From positions 186,001 to 250,000 of the forward strand of contig NZ_QPCG01000004.1 in NCBI RefSeq assembly GCF_003351025.1: a DNA stretch of 64,000 nt, given 5' to 3'. Position numbers and translations under genes: made by a program. A model generated the notes under the pieces. The model ran no database searches. It worked only from the letters and a program-made list of their open reading frames with translations, and was not told the DNA's origin. Shown here one piece after another: positions 24,895 to 34,324 of the stretch; the first letter of the stretch is position 1, and the number at the start of each line of letters is the position of its first letter. The DNA comes from Mucilaginibacter endophyticus. GTDB lineage: Bacteria; Bacteroidota; Bacteroidia; Sphingobacteriales; Sphingobacteriaceae.

Positions 24895-24934
24895 TTGTCT
24901 GCAGGATCAGTATGTATATTTGTATTGATCCTGC
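24895..24934 (+). promoter_or_regulatory. Promoter box embedded in an inverted repeat before the AraC gene
   Basis: TTG (24895-24897), 17 nt and TATATTTG (24915-24922) match the promoter consensus. The -7 box sits in the 16-nt loop between GCAGGATCA (24901-24909) and TGATCCTGC (24926-24934), a perfect 9-bp inverted repeat followed by TTTTATTTT. It can be read as the terminator of the SDR gene, as an operator, or as both. Confidence 0.55.
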
Positions 24935-24949
24935 TTTTATTTTATCGTC

Positions 24950-25840
24950 ATGAATTATTATAAGAGTTTACCGCTTTTCCTGAAATCAAACAGGCTTCCG
25001 CTATCCGAAAGTCCGATGATAGCAGTTGTACCATGCCGGGGAAAATGCACAATGAGGGATAAAGAATTTTCGGGCGATTTTTATATGATCACCTTTAAAA
25101 AGCTGAAATCGGGGTTCATTTCGTACGGCCGTACCCGATACGATCATCAAAATGGTTCAATGTCGTTTGTAAAGCCCAGGCAGGTGATCGAGTACTCTAA
25201 CCTTATGCTTGATCAGGACGGTTTCAATATATTTATTCATGAAGACTTTTTGAATGGGCATCCGATTCATAACGAGATAAAAAAATACGGCTTTTTTGAT
25301 TATGGAATTAATGAAGCCCTACATCTTTCGCCCCGCGAAGAGCAAATAATATGGGAGCTGCATGATAAAATAGAGGCCGAGCTGAACAGCAATATGGATG
25401 AGTATAGCCGCGATATTATCCTCACTCATCTTGATTCAATTTTTAAATATTCCCAACGCTTTTATAAGCGCCAATTCATTAACAGAACCGAGCTTTCGGG
25501 CAAAACGGTATCTAAATTTAACAAAGCCTTGTCAAAATATTTTGATGACGGACTTTTACATACCCAAGGCCTGCCTACTGTATACGCCATGGCATCAAAT
25601 CTTAATGTTTCCACCCGCTACCTGAGCGATATGCTCAAACAGGAAACGGGCAAAACAGCTATAGAACTTATTCACGTTTATCTTATTGATGAAGCCAAGA
25701 ACAGGCTCAAAAACCAGGATCAAAACGTTTCGGAAATAGCTTACGCCCTGGGCTTTGAAAACCTGCCTTATTTTTCAAGATTGTTTAAAAAAGAAACTGG
25801 CTTAAGTCCCAACCAGTTCAAAAAACAATTGATTAACTAA
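24950..25840 (+). CDS. AraC-family transcriptional regulator
   Basis: A 296-residue regulator. The C-terminal 100 residues form the double helix-turn-helix of AraC proteins (NVSTRYLSDMLKQETGKTA and VSEIAYALGFENLPYFSRLF, then KKETGLSPNQFKK). The N-terminal 180 residues would form a cupin-like sensor domain (SMSFVKPRQVIEY is seen). It lies directly downstream of an SDR gene and may control it, which is inference. The ATG follows a promoter-like box by 28 bases. Confidence 0.92.
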   Translation: MNYYKSLPLFLKSNRLPLSESPMIAVVPCRGKCTMRDKEFSGDFYMITFKKLKSGFISYGRTRYDHQNGSMSFVKPRQVIEYSNLMLDQDGFNIFIHEDFLNGHPIHNEIKKYGFFDYGINEALHLSPREEQIIWELHDKIEAELNSNMDEYSRDIILTHLDSIFKYSQRFYKRQFINRTELSGKTVSKFNKALSKYFDDGLLHTQGLPTVYAMASNLNVSTRYLSDMLKQETGKTAIELIHVYLIDEAKNRLKNQDQNVSEIAYALGFENLPYFSRLFKKETGLSPNQFKKQLIN

Positions 25841-25855
25841 TGCTACATTTGGTTT

Positions 25856-26554
25856 ATGACACTTGCAGACCGGATTATCCAATTCAATGAACAGCTAACC
25901 TATACCGGCGAACCTTTACCTGAAGGCATCCGAATCATGAACCCGTTTAAGGAGCATCCGCAAACCATGCGCATTGTTGATGAGTTTTATCATAAATACT
26001 ATAACGATAACCAACAACGGCATATCATTTTGGGGATTAACCCGGGCAGGTTTGGCGGTGGTTTAACCGGCATCCCTTTTACGGATCCTAAACGGCTGAT
26101 CTCGGAATGCCATATCAATTACGAGGGCAAAATGTCACACGAACCATCTTCAGTATTTGTTTACGAGGTGATCAACGCCTTTGGCGGGCCGGAAGCTTTT
26201 TATAAACAGATCTACATTAACTCGCCCTGTCCGCTGGGTTTTACCAGTATTGATGCCAAGGGCAAGGAAAAGAATTACAATTACTACGACAGCAAGGAAC
26301 TAACTAAGGCTGTTTACCAGTTTATGATCGAAAACATCCGCAAGCAGATTGCCCTGGGTGTTAATACCGATAAGTGTTTTTGCTTTGGCACCGGTAAAAA
26401 TGAAACATTCCTGCGCAGGCTGAATGATGAGTATCATTTCTTCGGCGAGATCATAGCCCTGGAACATCCCCGTTTTATTATGCAATATAAAACAGCAAGC
26501 AAGCAGTTTTATATTGATAAATACCTTGAAGCTGTTGAAAGTATCGCGGTGTGA
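25856..26554 (+). CDS. SMUG2-like uracil-DNA glycosylase family protein
   Basis: A 232-residue protein of the uracil-DNA glycosylase superfamily, closest in pattern to the SMUG2/DUF4918 group. The active-site loop is LGINPGRFGGGLTGIPFTDP and the second, DNA-intercalating loop is LEHPRFIMQ near the C-terminus. Such enzymes remove uracil or other damaged bases in base-excision repair. It begins 15 bases after the AraC gene, so read-through is likely, but no functional link is evident. The assignment rests on motif memory only. Confidence 0.8.
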   Translation: MTLADRIIQFNEQLTYTGEPLPEGIRIMNPFKEHPQTMRIVDEFYHKYYNDNQQRHIILGINPGRFGGGLTGIPFTDPKRLISECHINYEGKMSHEPSSVFVYEVINAFGGPEAFYKQIYINSPCPLGFTSIDAKGKEKNYNYYDSKELTKAVYQFMIENIRKQIALGVNTDKCFCFGTGKNETFLRRLNDEYHFFGEIIALEHPRFIMQYKTASKQFYIDKYLEAVESIAV

Positions 26555-26564
26555 TCTCTCCTTG

Positions 26565-26720
26565 TAAAGGAGGCTCCTATGGAGCCAAGATTACCTATAT
26601 ATTTTTCTACAAACATGGTACTCCTACGGAGTTTACTCATCTTTGGATCGACTCCGGCGGAGTCCCCTGTTTATAGCCGTTTTTTAAAAAACTAACAGCT
26701 CCGTAGGTGCCTCCTACTCC
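26565..26720. repeat. Nested inverted-repeat element, copy 2
   Basis: It has the same construction as the element at 22929: GGAGGCTCCTATGGAGCC at the left, ACAAACATGGTACTCCTACGG in the middle, then CCGGCGGAGTCCCCTGTTTATAG and CTCCGTAGGTGCCTCC at the right. The inner arms have diverged. It fills most of the gap before the nucleoside hydrolase gene. Confidence 0.7.
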
Positions 26721-26789
26721 ATCCGTATAATAATCAAGGTTAACAAAAAACAGTTATATTGTGTGCTGTAACTAATTGACCTTTAAGCT

Positions 26790-27809
26790 ATGAACCAAAG
26801 CAAGTTTTTATCATTACTGCTCCTGCTTTTTGTTTTTCCCTTTGTTTCAAAAGGACAATCAACAGCCGCCAATAAACTTATCTCGCCCCGCATCAGGGTG
26901 ATTATGGATAATGATTTTAGCGGCGACCCGGATGGCTTGTTTGCACTTACTCATTTGGTGCTGTCTCCATCAGTTGAGGTTAGGGGCATCATCGGCTCAC
27001 ACCTGAATGCTGCCGACGGTTTCGACAGGTCAAAAACCCAGGCCGATAACGCCGCAAAAAAAGCTGCCGAGCTATTAGCTGTTTTAAAGATCAAAGACCA
27101 ATTCCCCGTGATAGCCGGCTCTAATACGGCAATGGTAAACGATAGTACCCCGGTTAAAAGTAAGGCTGTTGACCTGATCATTAAAGAAGCCTCACGCACA
27201 GATACTTCATTACCGCTGTATATTCTCTGTGGAGCAGGACTTACCGAAATTGCATCAGCAGTATTAACCGAACCTAAAATTGCCGATAAACTTACACTCA
27301 TATGGATTGGCGGCCCCGAATACAGCGATCTTGCCCTGCCTCCACCAAACTATAGCAGCCCCGAGTATAATCTTAATATCGATATCAATGCCGCAAAGGC
27401 AGTGTTTAACCATTCACAATTAAAGCTATGGCAAATCCCGAGAGATGGATATCGTCAGGCCTTGTTGCCATATTCCGAATTACAGCTCAAAATAAAACCC
27501 CAGGGCGAAGCGGGCAAATACCTGGCCGGCGTACTCGAAACGCTGATGGGCCGCTTACAACAATATCATTTTAACCTCGGTGAAACTTATATTTTAGGCG
27601 ATAGTCCGCTGGTGTTACTTACCGCCTTGCAATCATCCTTTGAGGCCGATCCTTCATCGAGCGAGTATGTATTAAAACCTTGTCCGCTCATTAATGCGCA
27701 GGGCGGGTACGATTATAATGCCCGTGGCCGCAATATCCGCGTTTACCGCAGGCTGGATATTAACCTGATGTTTAACGATTTTTTTGCCAAGTTGAAGCTC
27801 AATAAGTAA
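26790..27809 (+). CDS. Secreted inosine/uridine-type nucleoside hydrolase
   Basis: A 339-residue exported protein of the nucleoside hydrolase superfamily. After the signal peptide (ends FVSKGQS) the calcium-binding motif appears as DNDFSGDPDG, a variant of the usual DTDxGxDDA. Other family features are the GSNTAM loop and WIGGPEYS. It would split ribonucleosides into base and ribose in the periplasm. The variant motif means another N-glycoside substrate is possible. It precedes a glycosidase gene by 100 bases in the same direction. Confidence 0.82.
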   Translation: MNQSKFLSLLLLLFVFPFVSKGQSTAANKLISPRIRVIMDNDFSGDPDGLFALTHLVLSPSVEVRGIIGSHLNAADGFDRSKTQADNAAKKAAELLAVLKIKDQFPVIAGSNTAMVNDSTPVKSKAVDLIIKEASRTDTSLPLYILCGAGLTEIASAVLTEPKIADKLTLIWIGGPEYSDLALPPPNYSSPEYNLNIDINAAKAVFNHSQLKLWQIPRDGYRQALLPYSELQLKIKPQGEAGKYLAGVLETLMGRLQQYHFNLGETYILGDSPLVLLTALQSSFEADPSSSEYVLKPCPLINAQGGYDYNARGRNIRVYRRLDINLMFNDFFAKLKLNK

Positions 27810-27909
27810 GGGCCATAGCTGGTATATTTTCAACCATAATCGGTTTATTTAGTATTACCTTAAGCGCTGTTTTGTAATTATTTTGGCTTGATCATAACCC
27901 TTTGATATC

Positions 27910-29541
27910 ATGCTTAAAATAATTAGCAAAACAGCGCAAAATATATTCCTGCTTGCTTTAATATTTGTTGTGGGCGATAAAGCCTATGGACAAACCATTG
28001 ATTCATCATTACCCAAGCTTATCGAAAAAAATGGCAGGCACGCGTTTTTAGTCGATGGCAAACCGTTTTTGATGCTTGGCGGCCAGGCCCATAACTCAAG
28101 CGCATGGCCGGCCTTGATGCCGGGGGTATGGAAATCGGCAGGGACGATGCACCTCAACACGCTTGAAGTACCTCTTTACTGGGAACAGATAGAACCTCAG
28201 CCCGGAAAGCTTGATTTTTCATTGGTAGATACACTACTTACCCAGGCCCGGCAACATCATGTTCATTTGGTGTTGTTATGGTTTGGTACCTGGAAAAACG
28301 GAAGTAATCATTACATACCCGAATGGATGAAGCGTGATGCCGGGAAATACCCAAACATTACGGGTAAAACAGGCAAAGCAATTGATTCGCCGTCCCCGCA
28401 TTCAAAGGCTACATTGGAGGCTGATGTTAAAGCATTTTCGGCAGTGATGCGATATCTGAAACAGGCCGACGCGCAGCATACCGTTATTATGTTTCAGGTT
28501 GAAAATGAGCCCGGCTCATGGGATACCGTTCGTGATTACTCGGCTAAGGCGCAAAAATTATTTGAAGCAGATGTCCCCGCGGAACTGTTAAAACCTGCTA
28601 TACTAAAAGCGTTAAATGTGCCTGAAAACTCCAAAGGTCCATGGGCCAAAGTTTTTGGCGACAGGGCCGATGAATATTTCCAAGCCTGGTCTATTGCCCG
28701 TTTCATTGATCAGGTTGCAGCTGCCGGTAAAGCCGAGTATCCGCTTCCGTTGTATGTGAATGTGGCACTTCGCGATCCGCTCACCAATCCACCTGCAACC
28801 CATTACGAAAGTGGTGGCGCTACAGATAACGTGATCCCGATCTGGAAAGCGGCGGCACCATCTATCGATTTGCTTGCTCCTGATATTTACCTCTCCGGCA
28901 GCGAAAGGGTACTAAAAGTAATCGACCTGTATACCCGTGCAGATAATACCCTGTTTGTACCCGAAGCCGGTTTAATTGCCGATAACGCAAAATACTTTTA
29001 CGATGTTTTAGCCCATGGTGGCATTGGGTTTTCCCCTTTTGGCATAGATGATAATGGCGATGCATCAAACGATGAACATTTGGCCGAACGCCTTGCTCCT
29101 TTTGCACAGGAATATGCCATGGCGACCCCAATGATGCGGGAACTGGCTCAATGGGCTTTTGACGATAAGATCAAAGCCGCTGTTGAACACGAAGACGGCG
29201 CGGAGCAAACCATTAAACTTGGCGCGTGGGATGCCATCATAAAATTTGGCAGCGGCCATGGCGGCGAGCTTAAGCCTAACAAAGACCATAACGGCAGAGC
29301 CATGATAGTTACCCTTGATGAAAATAAATTCATCATGACCGGAACAAACTGCAGGATTACCTTCCATCCCGCAGGCGGCAATACCGGCAGGGCATGGCAA
29401 TACCTTAAAGTTGAAGAAGGCAGGTATAGCGATGGTATTTTTAAATCGCTTCGCATCCTTAATGGTGATGAAACCGATTGGGGCGGGCCTGCAATTGGAG
29501 ATCAGCCGAGGGTGCTGCGGATTTCGTTGATGGTGAGGTAG
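27910..29541 (+). CDS. GH35-like beta-galactosidase (DUF5597 type), secreted
   Basis: A 543-residue exported glycoside hydrolase. The signal peptide ends near KAYGQ. The (beta/alpha)8 barrel shows LNTLEVPLYWEQIEP, the acid/base motif VENEPG with E200 and the nucleophile-like FVPEAG with E352. The C-terminal 130 residues form a beta domain. This matches GH35 enzymes with a DUF5597 tail, active on beta-galactosides or related plant glycans. The gene follows a nucleoside hydrolase gene and faces a GH13 gene, a small carbohydrate-use group. Confidence 0.88.
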   Translation: MLKIISKTAQNIFLLALIFVVGDKAYGQTIDSSLPKLIEKNGRHAFLVDGKPFLMLGGQAHNSSAWPALMPGVWKSAGTMHLNTLEVPLYWEQIEPQPGKLDFSLVDTLLTQARQHHVHLVLLWFGTWKNGSNHYIPEWMKRDAGKYPNITGKTGKAIDSPSPHSKATLEADVKAFSAVMRYLKQADAQHTVIMFQVENEPGSWDTVRDYSAKAQKLFEADVPAELLKPAILKALNVPENSKGPWAKVFGDRADEYFQAWSIARFIDQVAAAGKAEYPLPLYVNVALRDPLTNPPATHYESGGATDNVIPIWKAAAPSIDLLAPDIYLSGSERVLKVIDLYTRADNTLFVPEAGLIADNAKYFYDVLAHGGIGFSPFGIDDNGDASNDEHLAERLAPFAQEYAMATPMMRELAQWAFDDKIKAAVEHEDGAEQTIKLGAWDAIIKFGSGHGGELKPNKDHNGRAMIVTLDENKFIMTGTNCRITFHPAGGNTGRAWQYLKVEEGRYSDGIFKSLRILNGDETDWGGPAIGDQPRVLRISLMVR

Positions 29542-29869
29542 CAATTTTTAAAGCGCTCCTCCACCCCGTAATTATAAGGCACGAAGACAACCTACCAGAG
29601 GGAGCACATTAATATCTATAAAGAAACAATTATAATTATTAATAATCACCGACTAGCAAATCCGCCCCGTATAGGTCGCGATTGCTTAGTACCTACCATG
29701 ACATAATTAAAAAACGGGGTCATGCTGAGCCTGTCGAAGCATAGCGAGGTGGGCCTCTGCGCGCGTCCTTCGACAGGCTCAGGATGACAAGCCCTCAACA
29801 CCTAATGTCATATCACCTTCAAATATCTCGATTTTCCCAACTCGCAATGACGTTTTTTTATTACCTCCC
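29542..29869. repeat. Intergenic gap with inverted repeat (CATGCTGAGCCTGTCGAAG type)
   Basis: The 328-bp gap between convergent genes contains a 21-bp inverted repeat with one mismatch: arms 29719-29739 and 29768-29788. The loop is about 28 nt. A related element occurs at 6331-6423. The remaining sequence is AT-rich and non-coding. The repeat may serve as a transcription stop for one or both convergent genes. Confidence 0.7.
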
Positions 29870-31609
29870 CTATTTAACCTGATAAACCACTGCCTCATAG
29901 GGCATCAGCATACCATTTTTTGACGGCTTTTGATAGTTACCGATTAATACAGTTGCGTTATTTAGGTCGATACCTGTTTGTGCAGTGGCCGACTTGTTAG
30001 TGAAGTTCAGCAATACTAACAACTTCCTGCCGTTCAACTCCCTGGTGTAGGCATAAGTGTCGGGGTTTTGCGCGTCGAGCAGGGTGTACTTTCCATAAAC
30101 CAGTACCAGGTTATCCTTCCTGAGTTTTACTACCCGTCTGAAATAATTTAAAATGCTGTTGGCATCTTTTTCCTGAGCGGCGGCGTTAATGTTTTTGTAA
30201 TTGGAGTTTACCTTTATCCAGGGAGTTCCTGTAGTAAATCCGGCGTTATCGGTATTGTTCCATTGGAAAGGGGTACGACCATTATCCCGGCTTTCAAAGG
30301 CTATCCGTTTTAAATACGCCGGTAAATCGGCACTAATATTTTTCTGACGCTGGTACTCGTTCAGCGTTTGCACATCGCGGTAATCCTCAATTGTGGTAAA
30401 ACCGGCATTGGTCATGCCCAGTTCGTCGCCATTGTAGTAGTAAGGCGTACCGCGCATAGTCATTAAAAAAGTAGTGAGCATTTTTGATGATACAGCCCTA
30501 AACTCAGGGCTATCATTCCCGAAACGGCTTACCAACCGCGCCTGGTCATGGTTAGCTAAAAATATCGAAAGCCAGCCCTTTGCCGCGAAGGCACTGTCCC
30601 ATTTGGTAAATACCTGCTTTAAATGAGTTATGCTGTAGCCTTCGGGCTTGGCAATATCCACACCTTCAAAAGCGTAGGCCATATTCAGTTCATTTCTATC
30701 GGCATCAACTAAATTATGTCCGTCTTCAAATGTGTTACCTGCCCCCTCGGCCACGCTCATTACATTGTATTTACTGAGCACTTCCCGGTTCATTTCCTGC
30801 AGATAGCCATGCAAATTGCCTTGTACTCCATAATATTGGGTAAAGTTTTTTTCAAACCCTTTTGGAAAAGCTGGGAAGGTAGTATCCTTCGCGGCAAACT
30901 GAAAAGCGTCAAGCCTGAAGCCGTCAATGCCTTTATCGGCCCAAAACTTCATAATGCCATATACTTCGTTCCTGAGCTTAGGATTTTCCCAATTAAGATC
31001 GGGTTGCTTACGCGAAAAATAATGCAGGTAATAGGCGTTGGTGAGCGAATCGTACCGCCAGGCATCATGGTTCACATCAAACAAACTATAACGGTATGCC
31101 GGCTTACCCTTCTCCGCATTCCACCAGTGATAATATTCGCGGTATGGACTGGTTCGTGAGCTCCTGCTTTGTTTAAACCATTCATGCTCGTCGCTGCTAT
31201 GGTTTACAACCAGGTCCATAATCAGTTTTATACCACGGCTGTGCATGCCTTTAAGCAAAGCGTCAAAATCGTCCATTGTACCAAAATCTTTCATGATGTT
31301 ACGGTAATCGCTTACATCATAGCCGTTATCATCATTGGGCGAACTATAAATAGGATTAAGCCAAACCACATCAACCCCCAGGCTTTTGATATAATCGAGC
31401 TTGGAGATGATACCTTTCAGGTCGCCGATGCCATCTCCGTTATTGTCTTTAAAGCTGCGCGGATAAACCTGGTAAACTACTGCTTCTTTCCACCATTTCC
31501 GGTCGATAGTATCTGTTGCTTTGGGATTATTCTGGGCATATCCTGAAAAGGCGCCAAGCATAAAAATAGCAAGCGCCATAAAACGGATGTAAAGTACGTT
31601 CATGATCAT
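29870..31609 (-). CDS. GH13 alpha-glucosidase, secreted
   Basis: A 579-residue GH13 enzyme of the oligo-1,6-glucosidase/alpha-glucosidase type. The signal peptide ends around GYAQ. Conserved regions are visible: DLVVNHSSDEH (region I), GFRLDAF with nucleophile D234 (II), SVAEGAGN with acid/base E288 (III) and FLANHDQAR (IV). It releases glucose from alpha-linked oligosaccharides in the periplasm. Two starts are possible (31609 or 31603); both give the same signal peptide. It converges with the GH35-like gene. Confidence 0.93.
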   Translation of the reverse strand: MIMNVLYIRFMALAIFMLGAFSGYAQNNPKATDTIDRKWWKEAVVYQVYPRSFKDNNGDGIGDLKGIISKLDYIKSLGVDVVWLNPIYSSPNDDNGYDVSDYRNIMKDFGTMDDFDALLKGMHSRGIKLIMDLVVNHSSDEHEWFKQSRSSRTSPYREYYHWWNAEKGKPAYRYSLFDVNHDAWRYDSLTNAYYLHYFSRKQPDLNWENPKLRNEVYGIMKFWADKGIDGFRLDAFQFAAKDTTFPAFPKGFEKNFTQYYGVQGNLHGYLQEMNREVLSKYNVMSVAEGAGNTFEDGHNLVDADRNELNMAYAFEGVDIAKPEGYSITHLKQVFTKWDSAFAAKGWLSIFLANHDQARLVSRFGNDSPEFRAVSSKMLTTFLMTMRGTPYYYNGDELGMTNAGFTTIEDYRDVQTLNEYQRQKNISADLPAYLKRIAFESRDNGRTPFQWNNTDNAGFTTGTPWIKVNSNYKNINAAAQEKDANSILNYFRRVVKLRKDNLVLVYGKYTLLDAQNPDTYAYTRELNGRKLLVLLNFTNKSATAQTGIDLNNATVLIGNYQKPSKNGMLMPYEAVVYQVK

Positions 31610-31842
31610 AATCGGTTTAAGAATTTAGCGGGACAGAACTGGTTTTCTGCTGTTTATAATAAGATCATATTAAGGTAGCAATATTTAACGGAAACATCAA
31701 ATAACGCGGTCAAAGCCACCGGCTTAACGCGCCCGGGAATTTAAGTTTCAAACATTATGGCCGTTTGGGGGTTTAAATTGAGCTAACACCCATCACAATT
31801 AACGGTTAATAAATTGAATTTTAAATATTTATACAAGTTAGC

Positions 31843-33189
31843 GTGCATCACACACCACCACATAAAATTTCTATCCTGCTTTTAAAGACGGTTTTATTGA
31901 TACTATTTACAGGCATGGCCGTACATACCTTTGCCCAGGTGCAGGTACCTGCCGATTCGGTGAAGGCCGATTCCCTCCGCATTAAAGAAAAGGAGGTACA
32001 ACCGGCAAAGCCTACCGATACCTTATACAAACAATATGACTTTGGCGACCTTGTGCGCAACATATTGCATCCCGGCCGACCGGCAGACGCGCCAAATAAA
32101 AAATCATCGGGCATTACAATTATTCCCAATGTAGCATCTAACCCTACTATCGGGTCGCAAATTGGCATTAAAGCGGTGGCCGGTAAAAAATTAGGGACAG
32201 ATCCCAATACGTTGCTATCAGTAGCAGCTACTTCGGCCTCTATTACCACCAAAGGGATCATTTACTTTTATATCAATCACAACATATATACACCGGGTAA
32301 TAAATGGAATTTTCAGGGCAATTTGGTTGCAGCCAAAACGGTATCGCCCGATTATGGTTTGGGAATTGGCCAGGCATCAAGCGGCAGCGCAGCCGATCAG
32401 GTGCTGGCTAATCCCGAGCGTAAAGGCCGGGCCCTGCATTCGCAATACTACAATATCAGGGAAAAGGTGTACAAAGAAATTGATAAGGGGCTATTCCTGG
32501 GCGCAGGCGCATCTTTTGATATCAGGCGAAAAATTGAGGATACCAAATCAACCACCGATTTTACCCCCTACAATATTTACAGCGACCGGCACGGCTTTGC
32601 CCGCGATCACTACGCTGCAAACGGCCTGCTTTTTAACCTGCAATACACCACCCGCGATAATCAAAACCGGGCCTATCGTGGCATTTATGTAGATGCCGGC
32701 TTCCGCGTTAACCAAAGCTGGATGGGTAGTTCAAAAAACGCGGTGCAATTCACTACCGATTTCAGGAAGTATTTCAGCCTGTCAGAAACAAACCCTGAGC
32801 ATGTTGTAGCTTTCTGGAACTGGGGCTCATACCTCATTAGCGGTAATATCCCTTATCTGGAGTTACCTGGCACAGGTAAGGATCCAAGCTTCAGGAGTGG
32901 CCGGGGCTATGTTGTACAATACTTTAAAGGCACGCAATACAACTACTCAGAAGTGGAATACCGTTTCCCGATACTGCGGAACAAGTTTATAAGCGGCGTG
33001 GCATTCGCCAACCTGCAAACTACCAATGATGAGTCGGGCACTAAAATATTTCAGGTGTGGCAGCCGGGCTATGGCGGCGGCTTGCGGGTTTTATTTAACA
33101 AAGCCACACGCACCAACCTTTGCCTTGATTATGCCTTTGGCAGGTATGGTTCAAAAGGGTTCTTTTTGGGCTTGAATGAGGCATTTTAA
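31843..33189 (+). CDS. Outer-membrane beta-barrel protein, BamA/TamA-like
   Basis: A 448-residue exported protein whose C-terminal 300 residues are alternating strands typical of a barrel (for example YNYSEVEYRFPILRNKFISG, GGGLRVLFNKATRTNLCLDY) and end in a terminal aromatic residue (NEAF). This resembles the surface-antigen D15/BamA barrel without POTRA domains. The likely start is GTG at 31843 because no in-frame ATG precedes the signal peptide (ILLLKTVLLILFTG, ending near FAQ). Its function, perhaps protein or lipid export, is unknown. Stand-alone gene. Confidence 0.78.
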   Translation: MHHTPPHKISILLLKTVLLILFTGMAVHTFAQVQVPADSVKADSLRIKEKEVQPAKPTDTLYKQYDFGDLVRNILHPGRPADAPNKKSSGITIIPNVASNPTIGSQIGIKAVAGKKLGTDPNTLLSVAATSASITTKGIIYFYINHNIYTPGNKWNFQGNLVAAKTVSPDYGLGIGQASSGSAADQVLANPERKGRALHSQYYNIREKVYKEIDKGLFLGAGASFDIRRKIEDTKSTTDFTPYNIYSDRHGFARDHYAANGLLFNLQYTTRDNQNRAYRGIYVDAGFRVNQSWMGSSKNAVQFTTDFRKYFSLSETNPEHVVAFWNWGSYLISGNIPYLELPGTGKDPSFRSGRGYVVQYFKGTQYNYSEVEYRFPILRNKFISGVAFANLQTTNDESGTKIFQVWQPGYGGGLRVLFNKATRTNLCLDYAFGRYGSKGFFLGLNEAF

Positions 33190-33265
33190 AGCGTGTATCC
33201 TAATCAAATAATACTTATGATATGATATAAAATTCAACAAATAGAGGTTAATAACTTTAACATAT

Positions 33266-33273
33266 TATCTTTG
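33266..33273 (+). promoter_or_regulatory. -7 box directly before the DUF3800 start
   Basis: TATCTTTG matches TAnnTTTG and ends 5 bases before the ATG at 33279, so the transcript would begin at or next to the start codon. No good -33 element is visible. Confidence 0.45.
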
Positions 33274-33278
33274 ATTAT

Positions 33279-34130
33279 ATGGCCAAAGAATATTTCCTCT
33301 ATTGTGATGAGTCAGTAGAAAAAGGTAAGTTTTACTCAGATTTTTACGGAGGCGCCCTTGTTGAATCGACTCATTATGATGAAATTATAAAAGCCCTTTC
33401 TGATAAAAAAATTGAGTTGAATCTACTTAAAGAAGTTAAATGGTCAAAAGTAAGTAGCACCTATCTTGAAAAGTACATGCACTTAATTGATGAATATTTC
33501 GATTTTATTAAATCCGGCAAAATAAAGATAAGATTGATGTTCAGACAATCGGCATTTGAGGCTATAAATCTGACGGATCACCAAAAAGACAATGGTTTTT
33601 TCTTACTATACTATCAATTTATAAAGCATGCATTTGGTTTTAGCTGCATGCCTGAATCAGAAATTAAACATCCCAAATTTCTGCGAATATTTTTTGATGA
33701 ATTACCTGATAACAAACTAAGATGTGAGGAGTTCAAAAGTAAAATTTACGGCCTACAGTCTTTGAACCAATTTGTCTATGCAAAAATCCAAATTCGTAGA
33801 GAAGACATTGTAGATGTCGATTCAAGTAAACACGTAATTCTGCAATGTATGGATATTATACTGGGAAGCATGGCTTTTAGACTCAACAATATGCATCTTG
33901 TAAAACCTGAAGGCTCAAGGGTGCGGGGTAAGAAGACTATCGCCAAAGAAAAACTATACAAGCATATTTTAGCTCATATAAGACAAATAATTCCGAATTT
34001 TAATATTGGAGTAAGTACCGGCGGAGATACAGATAGCAGGTGGATGGATAACTATCGCCATTGGAACTTTAAACCTAAAGAACACCGAATAGACGAGTCA
34101 AAATTCAAGGCAACAAAAAACCCCATCTAA
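33279..34130 (+). CDS. DUF3800 domain protein
   Basis: A 283-residue protein with the DUF3800 N-terminal motif YFLYCDESVEKGKFYSDFYGGALV and later conserved acidic residues (FFDELPDNK, DSSKHVILQCMDIILG, STGGDTDSRW). This fold is related to RNase H-like nucleases, with acidic residues as likely metal ligands; members often lie in accessory or defence-related regions. The gene is visibly richer in A/T and in AGA/ATA codons than its neighbours, pointing to transfer. No partner gene is adjacent. The function is unproven. Confidence 0.85.
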   Translation: MAKEYFLYCDESVEKGKFYSDFYGGALVESTHYDEIIKALSDKKIELNLLKEVKWSKVSSTYLEKYMHLIDEYFDFIKSGKIKIRLMFRQSAFEAINLTDHQKDNGFFLLYYQFIKHAFGFSCMPESEIKHPKFLRIFFDELPDNKLRCEEFKSKIYGLQSLNQFVYAKIQIRREDIVDVDSSKHVILQCMDIILGSMAFRLNNMHLVKPEGSRVRGKKTIAKEKLYKHILAHIRQIIPNFNIGVSTGGDTDSRWMDNYRHWNFKPKEHRIDESKFKATKNPI

Positions 34131-34324
34131 GCTACATTAATTCTCCCACGTGGAACGTAGGCCTTCGCTTTGACAGGGCATACAAAAATACGTATATTTT
34201 ATTATTTATACAATCCATTTTAATAATAGTTTCACATAGCTTTCAGATAAGGCTTTGATTTATAAAGCATTCTCCTGACCCTATGCTCCATTCCTAATAG
34301 TATTCCAATGCTTTCAAAAACAAC

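Noticed and set aside
29065..29544. Minus-strand frame of 159 residues
   Set aside because: It is antisense to the C-terminal part of the GH35-like gene and has no family match that I can see.
33279..34130. Defence system built on the DUF3800 gene
   Set aside because: No second gene of a known or likely system is adjacent, so only a single accessory gene can be claimed.
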